DNA from: Bradyrhizobium sp. CCGB01
GTDB taxonomy: Bacteria > Pseudomonadota > Alphaproteobacteria > Rhizobiales > Xanthobacteraceae
Direction: 5' to 3'
Length of the DNA: 64,000 nt
NCBI RefSeq assembly: GCF_024199795.1
Contig: NZ_JANADK010000001.1
Coordinates: 2,976,001 to 3,040,000, forward strand
Every line of letters begins with the position of its first letter. Positions within the stretch are counted from its first letter, which is position 1. The notes under the pieces were generated by a model. The model searched no databases. It was not told the origin of the DNA and worked only from the letters and a program-made list of their open reading frames with translations. The position numbers and the translations under genes were made by a program. Positions 49,414 through 57,239 of this stretch are shown here, piece after piece.

Positions 49414-50634
49414 TCATCCGATCGCGCAGGGCACGCTCAAAAAGCCGCGGAACCGCACCCGTCCGCCGCGCACCGGCTGGCCGGTGACTGCATAGTTCGG
49501 GAAGCGCGCCAGAAAGCGCGAGATCGCAATGGCGCCTTCGAGCCGCGCCAGCGCCATGCCGGCGCATTGATGCGCGCCGGTGGCGAAGGCGAGATGCCGG
49601 TTTGGCGTGCGTGCGACGTCGAAGCTTTCAGGGTCCGGAAACTGCGCGGGATCGCGGTTGGCCGCACCGATGCACAGCGTCACCGACGTGCCGGCCTCGA
49701 GCATGACGCCGCCGAGCTCGACGCGCTCGGTGGTCATGCGATTGCCGAGCTGGTTCGAGCTCTCGTAGCGCAGCATCTCCTCGACGGCGGTCTTGATCAT
49801 GTCGGGGTTGTCGATCAGCCGCTGCTTCTGGTCCGGGTTCCGGTGCAGCGCGACGAGGCCGTTGCCGATCAGGTTCGTCGTGGTCTCGTGGCCGGCATTA
49901 AGCAGAAAGATGCAGTTGTGCAGCAGCTCCTTCTCGGTCAGCCGCTCGCCATTCTCCTCACCCTGGATCAGGCGCGTCAGCACGTCGCGCTCGGGATTGC
50001 CCGGCTTCTCGCGCCGGCGCGCGACGAGCGTCGAGAGATAGGCGAGGAAGTCCGTCACAGCCTTGTTGCCGCGCGCAGCCACGTCGGGTGACACCACGGG
50101 CTCGAGCGCACCGAGGATCGCCAGTGACCAGTCGCGCAGCGGCTCACGCTCGTCATGGGGCACGTCGAGCAGATTGCCGATCACCTCGATGGGGATCGAT
50201 GCGGCGAAGTCGTCGATCAGCTCGCAATGGCCCTTGGCGGCGATGGCGTCGAGCAGGCCGTCGACCAGCTTGACGATATCAGGCTCCATCCCCGCGATCG
50301 CGCGTGGCGACAGCGCACCCATGATCAGGCGGCGCACGCGGGTGTGGGCCGGCGGGTCGTTGAAGACGAGGCTCGTGGTGTGGTGCTCGTAGAGCGGGGT
50401 ATCGCCGTATTTCGGCGCGAACTCGCGCTTCTTGTCCGAGCTGAAGGACTTCGTGTTCTTGTAGGTCGTGACGAGATCGTCATAGCGGGTCAGGAACACG
50501 GTGCCGTTCGGCAGGCGCTTGACCGGCTCGTTCTCCCGCAGTGCACGATAAGTCGGGTAGGGATCGTAGTAGAATTCGCGCGTCAGCTTCTCCAGATCGA
50601 AATCGGCCGCCAGTTTTTTCGCATCTGCGTTCAT
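49414..50634 (-). CDS. Cytochrome P450
   Basis: Soluble bacterial P450 of about 406 residues. The I-helix oxygen motif is LLNAGHETTTN, the ExxR pair is in VEEMLRYESSNQ, and the heme loop FATGAHQCAGMALARLEG carries Cys357. FNDPPAHTRVRRLI and the IPIEVIGNLLDVP segment are typical of CYP107/CYP153-like soluble forms, though I do not assign a CYP family. The ATG at 50634 (MNADAKK) is chosen; the open frame goes 21 codons further to a GTG. It is divergent from a two-subunit ThDP enzyme. Redox partners are not adjacent; the flavoprotein at 26011 may serve. Confidence 0.93.
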   Translation of the reverse strand: MNADAKKLAADFDLEKLTREFYYDPYPTYRALRENEPVKRLPNGTVFLTRYDDLVTTYKNTKSFSSDKKREFAPKYGDTPLYEHHTTSLVFNDPPAHTRVRRLIMGALSPRAIAGMEPDIVKLVDGLLDAIAAKGHCELIDDFAASIPIEVIGNLLDVPHDEREPLRDWSLAILGALEPVVSPDVAARGNKAVTDFLAYLSTLVARRREKPGNPERDVLTRLIQGEENGERLTEKELLHNCIFLLNAGHETTTNLIGNGLVALHRNPDQKQRLIDNPDMIKTAVEEMLRYESSNQLGNRMTTERVELGGVMLEAGTSVTLCIGAANRDPAQFPDPESFDVARTPNRHLAFATGAHQCAGMALARLEGAIAISRFLARFPNYAVTGQPVRGGRVRFRGFLSVPCAIG

Positions 50635-50741
50635 GCCGCCATACTCGCCGGTTGAAACCGATATGCTGTTTTCGCTCTTTCGAGCAGCTTGGATCACCGT
50701 CTACAGTCGTGCCGTGATTTGCAAGCCGACCGGACAGGAAA

Positions 50742-51284
50742 ATGCACGCCCGCGCTGACGCTGCCGACACGGCCCCGAATTGGCCCGACGATATTTTCGC
50801 GACATTGCAACGCTTCGACGTTCGGCAGGTGCCTTACGTGCCCGACGCCGGCCATTCGAAGCTGATCCAGCGCGTGCTGGGCTCCTCTACGATGCGCGGC
50901 ATTCCGCTGACGACGGAGGAGGAGGGCGTGGCGCTTCTGGCCGGGGCCTGGATCGGCGGCCAGCGCGGCGTCTTGCTGATGCAATCGAGCGGCGTCGGCA
51001 ATTGCATCAACATGCTGTCGCTGATCCCGATCCTGCGCTTTCCGTTCCTCACGCTCGTGACCATGCGGGGCGAGTGGGGCGAGTTCAATCCATGGCAGGT
51101 GCCGATGGGGTCGACCACGCAGGGCGTGTTCGAGCTCTCGGGCGTCCAGGTGCTGCGCGCGTCCAACGCGGCCGAGGTGCCGGCCGTGCTGGAGGCGGCC
51201 GCAGCCCAGGCCTACAACGCGCTCACGCCCACCGCCGTCCTGCTGTCGCAGCGCCTGATCGGCGCCAAGGTTTTCACCAAATGA
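50742..51284 (+). CDS. ThDP-binding protein, sulfopyruvate decarboxylase alpha-like subunit
   Basis: 180-residue pyrimidine-binding half of a split thiamine-diphosphate enzyme. VPYVPDAGHSKLIQ opens the domain, and the conserved cofactor-activating Glu lies in LTTEEEGVALLAGAWIGG, followed by VLLMQSSGVGNCINML. TMRGEWGEFNPWQVPMG resembles ComD/phosphonopyruvate decarboxylase relatives. Its stop overlaps the start of the beta subunit (ATGA), so the pair is made in equal amounts. The true substrate is a 2-keto acid, unknown here; the divergent P450 suggests a shared degradative pathway. Confidence 0.85.
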   Translation: MHARADAADTAPNWPDDIFATLQRFDVRQVPYVPDAGHSKLIQRVLGSSTMRGIPLTTEEEGVALLAGAWIGGQRGVLLMQSSGVGNCINMLSLIPILRFPFLTLVTMRGEWGEFNPWQVPMGSTTQGVFELSGVQVLRASNAAEVPAVLEAAAAQAYNALTPTAVLLSQRLIGAKVFTK

Positions 51285-51871
51285 GCAAGGCCAATCTCCT
51301 CGACCGCCGCCAGGTGGTGTCCACCCTGCTTGCGAACCGCAAGGACGTCGTCGCGATCGGCGGCCTCGGGGCCTCCACCAACGACATGTGCGCCGCCGGC
51401 GATCACGCCCGCAACTTCTACCTCTGGGGCGGCATGGGCGGGGCGGCGATGATCGGGCTTGGCCTGGCGCTGGCGCAGCCAAAGCTGCCGGTGCTGGTCA
51501 TCACCGGCGACGGCGAGATGCTGATGGGCATGGGCAGCCTTGCCACCATCGGCCTGCAGAAGCCGTCCAACCTCTCGATCGTGGTGCTCGACAACGAGGC
51601 CTATGGCGAGACCGGTGGCCAGACCAGCCACACCTCCGCGGCGGCCGACCTCGTCGGCGTCGCCAGGGCCTGCGGCATCCAGGACAGCCAGTCGATCTCG
51701 ACCATGGCCGAGGTGGAGGCCTTCGCCAAAACCGTCCACGACGTCTCGGCCGGGCCGCGTTTTGCCAATGTGAAGATCGACAGCGCCAATCTGGAGCGGA
51801 TCCTGCCCACCCGGGACGGAACTTACATCGTCAACCGGATCCGCGGCGACCTCGGCTTCCAACCCATCTAG
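51281..51871 (+). CDS. ThDP-binding enzyme, sulfopyruvate decarboxylase beta-like subunit
   Basis: 196-residue pyrophosphate-binding half. The ThDP/Mg motif is VITGDGEMLMGMGSLATI with the closing Asn in VLDNEAYGETGG, and NFYLWGGMGGAAMIGLGLAL precedes it. With the alpha subunit it would form an active site at the interface. It starts with ATG in the overlap ATGA. Fusing the two chains would give a normal single-chain decarboxylase, so no domain is missing. Confidence 0.88.
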   Translation: MSKANLLDRRQVVSTLLANRKDVVAIGGLGASTNDMCAAGDHARNFYLWGGMGGAAMIGLGLALAQPKLPVLVITGDGEMLMGMGSLATIGLQKPSNLSIVVLDNEAYGETGGQTSHTSAAADLVGVARACGIQDSQSISTMAEVEAFAKTVHDVSAGPRFANVKIDSANLERILPTRDGTYIVNRIRGDLGFQPI

Positions 51872-51971
51872 GTCAACGATTCCCTGACGTCTCACCCTGC
51901 TCGCGGACCGTGTAGCGGAGCCAATTTCCACTGAAATTACAACCCACTTAGGTTGCGATGCAGCATATTGC

Positions 51972-52002
51972 TTGACTTTTGCGTGGGTGAGTGCTTACTC
52001 AC
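51972..52002 (+). promoter_or_regulatory. Promoter and palindromic operator of the TetR-RND operon
   Basis: TTGACT at 51972-51977 is followed after 18 bases by TACTCA. The perfect palindrome GTGAGT-GCTT-ACTCAC at 51987-52002 covers spacer and -10, the classic position for TetR repression. If transcription starts near 52008, the ATG at 52007 would be nearly leaderless and the ATG at 52022 would be favoured. Confidence 0.65.
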
Positions 52003-52006
52003 TAAC

Positions 52007-52708
52007 ATGAGCTCATTGCGTATGACGAGCGACCTGAGGCGTCAGTTGATCCTCGGTGCCGCGAAACGCTGCTTCGCCCGACACGGCTATACCGGCACCA
52101 CGACCAAGAGCGTGGCGGCCGCCGCTGCCATTTCCGAGGCGCTGCTGTTCAAGCATTTCCCGTCCAAGGCGGCGCTGTACGCGGAGATCCTCAGCGACGA
52201 ATGCGAAGCCGATCCGGCACTGACGGACCTGCTCGAGCGGGAGCCCTCGACGGCCACGCTGGTCGAGTTGATCCGCGGCATGGTCGAGCATTTCCTCGAG
52301 ATCGCCGACGGTCCCGATCAGGAAGAGGCCCAGCGCCTGCGACTGATGGCCACGAGCCATTTGGATGATGGTGAATTCGCTCGTTTGCTATATGCCAAGA
52401 TCGAGAAGCTGATCGGGGCGGTCTTCCTCGCCTCGCTCGAGCGTGCGGTGGCCGCCGGGGACGCGCGGCCATTCAGCGGCGATCCACTCAACCTGTTCTG
52501 GTTTGCGCATCACACCGTGATGACGGCTGCGCTGACCAGGCTGCCGGCCACGCCTTGTCTCGCTTACGGCAAGGCGAGCGACCTGGAGCGGCAGCTGTGT
52601 GAGTTTCTCCTGAGGGGTATCGGACTTAACGACGCCGCAATTGCTTCGCATTTGGGCCGCGATCAGGCCGCGGATGCGGGCAAGACGGCGATTGCAGAAA
52701 GTGCATGA
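52007..52708 (+). CDS. TetR/AcrR family regulator of the efflux operon
   Basis: About 233 residues; ATG at 52007 or 52022. The helix-turn-helix is LGAAKRCFARHGYTGTTTKS, then AAAAAISEALLFKHFPSKAALYAEIL. The C-terminal half is a helical ligand domain ending in LGRDQAADAGKTAIAESA. Directly precedes, without a gap, an MFP and an RND pump gene, so it is most likely their local repressor, acting at the palindrome immediately upstream of its own start. Inducers would be pump substrates. Confidence 0.9.
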   Translation: MSSLRMTSDLRRQLILGAAKRCFARHGYTGTTTKSVAAAAAISEALLFKHFPSKAALYAEILSDECEADPALTDLLEREPSTATLVELIRGMVEHFLEIADGPDQEEAQRLRLMATSHLDDGEFARLLYAKIEKLIGAVFLASLERAVAAGDARPFSGDPLNLFWFAHHTVMTAALTRLPATPCLAYGKASDLERQLCEFLLRGIGLNDAAIASHLGRDQAADAGKTAIAESA

Positions 52709-52709
52709 C

Positions 52710-53903
52710 ATGAACATCGTAGCCGAACACAAGATTTCGGGCGAACCGATCGACAACAAGGCTCCCAAGCGTCCGGTCAGGCCGGTGCTGTGGTTCATCA
52801 TCGTCGGCACGCTTTTGGGCGTGCTCGTCGGTGGGCTCGTCTGGTTCAATTATTTCCGTGGCCAGATGATCAAGCAGTTCTTCGCGAACAACAAGCCGCC
52901 GCCGACCTTGGTCAGCGCGGCCGAGGCGAAGTCCGAGGTGGTGCCGAACCTGCTCACCGCGGTCGGCGGGCTCTTCGCCGTGCATCAGGTCGACGTCAGC
53001 GCCGACGTCAATGGCCGCGTCACCGAGATCAAGTTCGAGCCGGGTACGCATGTCGAGGCGGGTACGCCGCTGGTGCAGCTGTTCGACATGCCGGAGCAGG
53101 GCGACCTCGCCAACTACAAGGCGCAGTCAACTGTCGCGCAGCTTTCGCTCGATCGCGCCAAGCAACTGGCATCGCGCCAGTTCGGTCCGCAGGCGACCGT
53201 CGACACCGCGCAGGCCGCCTACGACCAGGCGCTGGCCGGCATCGCCAAGACCGAGGCGCTGATCTCGCAGAAGCTGGTGCGCGCGCCGTTCTCCGGCGAT
53301 CTCGGCGTCCGCAAGGTCGAGGTCGGCCAGTATCTGACGGCCGGCACGGCGATCGTGTCGCTGACTGATCTGTCGGAGCTGTGGGCCAACTTCACCGTGA
53401 CGGAAAAGGACTCGGGCAACCTCAAGGTCGGTCAGGTCGTCCGGCTGAAGGTCGACGCCTATCCGGGCCGCGTCTTCGAGGGCAAGATCACCACGATCGA
53501 GCCGCAGATCGCCACCGATACCCGCAACATCCGCGTGCAGGCGACGGTCGCTAATCCGGAAAAGATCCTGAAGCCCGGTATGTTCGTGACCACGACGGTG
53601 GTGCTGCCGGACAAGCCGGCGGTGATCACCGTGCCCGAGACAGCGGTCGACTACACGCTGTACGGCGACTCCGTGTTCGTGATCACCGAGAAGAAGGAAG
53701 AGGACGGCAAGACCAGCCTGAGCGCGGTGCGCACCTTCGTGCAGACCGGCAACCGGATCGACGGTCGTGCCGAAATCGTCAAGGGCCTGAAGGCGGGCGA
53801 CAAGGTCGTCGCCGTCGGCCAGCTCAAGCTGCAATCGGGCTCGGCGGTGTCGATTTCGACCGACCCGGCGCCGCCGATTCCGGCGCAACCGCCGCGATAC
53901 TGA
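52710..53903 (+). CDS. RND efflux periplasmic adaptor (membrane fusion protein)
   Basis: 397 residues from the ATG at 52710, two bases after the regulator. One N-terminal membrane anchor (VLWFIIVGTLLGVLVGGLVW) and no lipoprotein Cys. Lipoyl halves are seen at VDVSADVNGRVTEIKFEPG and VRAPFSGDLGVRKVEVGQYL, a short helical hairpin between them, then the beta-barrel (LWANFTVTEKDSG) and the membrane-proximal part (VPETAVDYTLYGDSVFVI). Connects the RND pump below to an outer-membrane channel, which is not encoded here and must be supplied from elsewhere. Confidence 0.93.
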   Translation: MNIVAEHKISGEPIDNKAPKRPVRPVLWFIIVGTLLGVLVGGLVWFNYFRGQMIKQFFANNKPPPTLVSAAEAKSEVVPNLLTAVGGLFAVHQVDVSADVNGRVTEIKFEPGTHVEAGTPLVQLFDMPEQGDLANYKAQSTVAQLSLDRAKQLASRQFGPQATVDTAQAAYDQALAGIAKTEALISQKLVRAPFSGDLGVRKVEVGQYLTAGTAIVSLTDLSELWANFTVTEKDSGNLKVGQVVRLKVDAYPGRVFEGKITTIEPQIATDTRNIRVQATVANPEKILKPGMFVTTTVVLPDKPAVITVPETAVDYTLYGDSVFVITEKKEEDGKTSLSAVRTFVQTGNRIDGRAEIVKGLKAGDKVVAVGQLKLQSGSAVSISTDPAPPIPAQPPRY

Positions 53904-53979
53904 CGCCGCACACGTCGCAGCATGATCCGGCACGGCCGGGTCATGCGCTTTGCAAGTCAACGAAATCGAGATCGCCGCG

Positions 53980-56900
53980 ATGCGCTTTACTGATATTTTC
54001 ATCAAACGACCGGTCTTGTCGGTCGTCGTCAGCCTGCTGATCCTTCTGATCGGCCTGCGCGCGGCGACGACGCTGCCGATCCGGCAATATCCAAAACTGT
54101 CGAACACGGTCATCAACATCACGACCGTCTATCCCGGCGCGTCCGCCGACCTGATTCAGGGCTTCATCACGACGCCGATCGAGCAGGCGGTCGCCTCCGC
54201 TGAGGGCGTCGATTACATGACCTCGTCCTCGGTGCTCGGCACCTCGACGATCCAAGTCTACATCAAACTGAATTTCGATCCGAACCAGGCGCTCACCGAG
54301 GTGCTCGCCAAGACGAATTCGGTCAAATATCTCATCCCGAAGGAATCGAACGATCCGATCGTCACGAAAACCACCGGCCAGACCACGGCCGTAATGTATC
54401 TCGGTTTTTCGTCTGACGAATTGTCGGGCTCGGCGATCTCGGACTACCTGACGCGTGTGGTGCAGCCGGTGCTGTCGACTGTTGATGGTGTCGCCTCCGC
54501 CGACATCCTCGGCGCCCAGAATTTTGCGATGAGGCTGTGGCTCGATCCGGTGAAGATGGCCGGCCGCAATGTGTCGCCGGCCGATGTCGCCGCGGCGATC
54601 GCCGCCAACAACTTCCAGTCCGCGGCAGGCCAGACCAAGGGCTATCTGATCGTCTCGAACATCGCGACGAACACGGGCCTGACCGACGTCAACCAGTTCA
54701 AGAAGATGATCGTCAAGGCCAAGGACGGCGGCTTCGTCCGGATGGAGGACATCGCGTCGGTCGAGCTGGCCGCGCAGACCACGGATGCGAGTGTGGCCTT
54801 CAACGGCGAGCACGCGATCTTCATCGGCGTGCAGGCGACCCCGCAAGGCAACCCGCTGACTCTGGTGAAGGGCGTGCGCGCGCTGTTCCCGGAGCTCGAG
54901 CGCAACCTGCCGCCGTCAATGAAGATGAAGGTCGCCTACGATTCGACCAAGTTCATCCAATCCTCGATCGATGAGGTCGAGAAGACGCTGGGCGAAGCCA
55001 TCATCATCGTCATCGTGGTGATTTTCCTGTTCCTGGCCTCGTTCCGCTCCGTCATCATTCCGGTTGTCACGATTCCGTTGTCGATGATCGGGGTCTGCAC
55101 GCTGATGCTGATGCTGGGATTCAGCTTCAACCTGCTGACGCTGCTGGCCATGGTGCTCGCGATCGGACTTGTGGTCGACGACGCGATCGTTGTGGTGGAG
55201 AACATTCACCGCCATCTGGAGGAGGGCAAGACACCGGTGCAGGCGTCGCTGGAAGGCGCGCGCGAAATCGTCGGTCCCGTCATCTCGATGACGATCACGC
55301 TCGCCGCCGTGTATGCTCCGATCGGCTTCCTCGGCGGTCTCACCGGCTCGCTGTTCCGCGAATTCGCTTTCACCCTTGCGGGCTCCGTGATCGTGTCCGG
55401 CGTCATCGCGCTGACGCTGTCGCCGATGATGTGCTCGGTGCTGCTGAAGAATACGGAGGAGGGCCGGTTCGCAAAGCTGGTGAACAGGGTATTCGGCGCC
55501 ATGACGCGCTGGTACGGCCGCAGGCTCGACCGCTCGCTCGACTACAAGGCGATCACCGGCCTGTTCGCGGTGACGATCCTCGGGCTCGTCGGCTTCCTGT
55601 ACATGCATACGTCGAAGGAACTGGCGCCTGAGGAAGATCAGGGCATCGTGTTCGCGGTGACCAAGGCGCCGAAATACGCCAACATCGACTACGTCGATTT
55701 CTACGGTGACAAGCTCGACAAGGAATTCCAGAAATTCGCTGAAACTGACCTGCGTTTCGTGCTGAACGGCATTAACGGGCCGCAGGGCGGTATCGCCGGT
55801 ATGCTGCTGAAGCCGTGGGACGAACGGAAGCGTTCTTCGATCGCGCTGAAGCCGCTGGTCCAGGCCGAGCTTTCCAAGATCGAGGGTGTTCAGGCCTTTG
55901 CGTTCAATCTGCCGCCGCTGCCGGGTGGGCCGGGCGGCCTGCCGGTGCAGATGGTGATCAACTCGACCGCGGGCTTCCAGGCTGTCTACGAGCAGATGGA
56001 GAAGCTGAAGGACGCCGCGCGCAAGAGCGGCATGTTCATCGTGTCCGACAGTGACCTCGCCTACAACCAGCCCACTGTCACGGTGAAGATCGATCGCACC
56101 AAGGCCCAGGACCTCGGCGTGAATATGCAGAACGTCGGCAGCGCGTTGGCAGTGCTGCTCGGCGGCAACTACATCAACCGCTTCAATCTGGAGGGGCGTT
56201 CCTACCAGGTGATCCCGCAGGTGCCGCGTGGCCAGAGGCTCTCACCGGAATCGCTCGGCGGCTACTATGTGACGACCAACACCGGTCAGCAGCTTCCGCT
56301 GTCGACAGTGGTGTCGGTCGAAACCAGGACCGATCCGAATTCGCTGACCCACTATAATCAGCTGAACTCGGCGACGTTCTCGGCGGTGCCGATGCCCGGC
56401 GTGACTGTCGGTGCGGCGGTGGACTTCCTCGAAGGCGAGGCCAAGAAGCTGCCGCAGGGCTTCACCCACGACTATCTGGCGGATAGCCGGCAGTACGTGC
56501 AGGAAGGCAACCAACTTGCGATCACTTTCGGCTTTGCGCTGATCATCATCTTCCTGGTTCTGGCCGCGCAGTTCGAGAGCTTGCGCGACCCGCTGGTGAT
56601 CATGATCTCGGTGCCGATGGCGATCGTCGGCGCTCTGATCCCGCTGTTCTTCGGCGTGGCGACCATGAACATCTACACCCAGGTCGGCCTGCTGACGCTG
56701 GTCGGGCTGATCACCAAGCACGGCATCCTGATGGTGGAGTTCGCCAACGAACTCCAGATCAACGAACGGCTCGACCGTCGCTCGGCCATCGAAATGTCGG
56801 CCCGTATTCGTCTGCGGCCGATCCTGATGACCACGGCCGCGATGGTGACGGGCCTGATCCCGCTGCTGACCGCGACCGGCGCAGGCGCTGCCAGCCGTTT

Positions 56901-57075
56901 CTCGATCGGCCTCGTGGTCGTCGCCGGCATGTCGATCGGCACGCTGTTCACGCTGTTCGTGCTGCCGGCAGTCTATGTGGTGCTGGCGACCGACCATCGC
57001 GCGGCGGCCGATTCCGAGCGGAACAAGGAGGTCAACGATCTCGACCTCAATTCCAAGGCGCTGCGACCGACCTGA
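53980..57075 (+). CDS. RND family efflux permease
   Basis: 1031 residues from the ATG at 53980 (MRFTDIFIKRPVLSVVV, the standard RND opening); a TTG ten codons upstream is less likely. Proton-relay residues are in helix 4 (AIGLVVDDAIVVVENIHRHL). Helix 1 is followed by LPIRQYPKLSNTVINI, and the porter-loop FSAVPMPGVTVG and the second-half GLITKHGILMVEFANELQ confirm a full-length HAE1-type pump, close to the MexF/MuxB/MexK style. Exports drugs or endogenous hydrophobic compounds. Ends 20 bases before an intrinsic terminator. Confidence 0.95.
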   Translation: MRFTDIFIKRPVLSVVVSLLILLIGLRAATTLPIRQYPKLSNTVINITTVYPGASADLIQGFITTPIEQAVASAEGVDYMTSSSVLGTSTIQVYIKLNFDPNQALTEVLAKTNSVKYLIPKESNDPIVTKTTGQTTAVMYLGFSSDELSGSAISDYLTRVVQPVLSTVDGVASADILGAQNFAMRLWLDPVKMAGRNVSPADVAAAIAANNFQSAAGQTKGYLIVSNIATNTGLTDVNQFKKMIVKAKDGGFVRMEDIASVELAAQTTDASVAFNGEHAIFIGVQATPQGNPLTLVKGVRALFPELERNLPPSMKMKVAYDSTKFIQSSIDEVEKTLGEAIIIVIVVIFLFLASFRSVIIPVVTIPLSMIGVCTLMLMLGFSFNLLTLLAMVLAIGLVVDDAIVVVENIHRHLEEGKTPVQASLEGAREIVGPVISMTITLAAVYAPIGFLGGLTGSLFREFAFTLAGSVIVSGVIALTLSPMMCSVLLKNTEEGRFAKLVNRVFGAMTRWYGRRLDRSLDYKAITGLFAVTILGLVGFLYMHTSKELAPEEDQGIVFAVTKAPKYANIDYVDFYGDKLDKEFQKFAETDLRFVLNGINGPQGGIAGMLLKPWDERKRSSIALKPLVQAELSKIEGVQAFAFNLPPLPGGPGGLPVQMVINSTAGFQAVYEQMEKLKDAARKSGMFIVSDSDLAYNQPTVTVKIDRTKAQDLGVNMQNVGSALAVLLGGNYINRFNLEGRSYQVIPQVPRGQRLSPESLGGYYVTTNTGQQLPLSTVVSVETRTDPNSLTHYNQLNSATFSAVPMPGVTVGAAVDFLEGEAKKLPQGFTHDYLADSRQYVQEGNQLAITFGFALIIIFLVLAAQFESLRDPLVIMISVPMAIVGALIPLFFGVATMNIYTQVGLLTLVGLITKHGILMVEFANELQINERLDRRSAIEMSARIRLRPILMTTAAMVTGLIPLLTATGAGAASRFSIGLVVVAGMSIGTLFTLFVLPAVYVVLATDHRAAADSERNKEVNDLDLNSKALRPT

Positions 57076-57095
57076 GGCGGAAACAATCGGACAAG

Positions 57096-57131
57096 AAGGG
57101 CGGCAGCGGCCAATCCGTTGCCGCCCTTTTT
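57096..57131 (+). terminator. Intrinsic terminator of the RND efflux operon
   Basis: AAGGGCGGCAGCGG and CCGTTGCCGCCCTT pair with one G-T wobble around a five-base loop, followed by a T-run, 20 bases after the stop codon. Confidence 0.9.
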
Positions 57132-57239
57132 ATTTGCCCGGTTATTTGCCCGGGCACCCACGGGCGCCGTTAAGCCCAGGGCGAGGCTTTCCCGCGCTGA
57201 GAAGAGACAAGGTCCGGCCTTCTTGCTAGGTTTGGCGGG

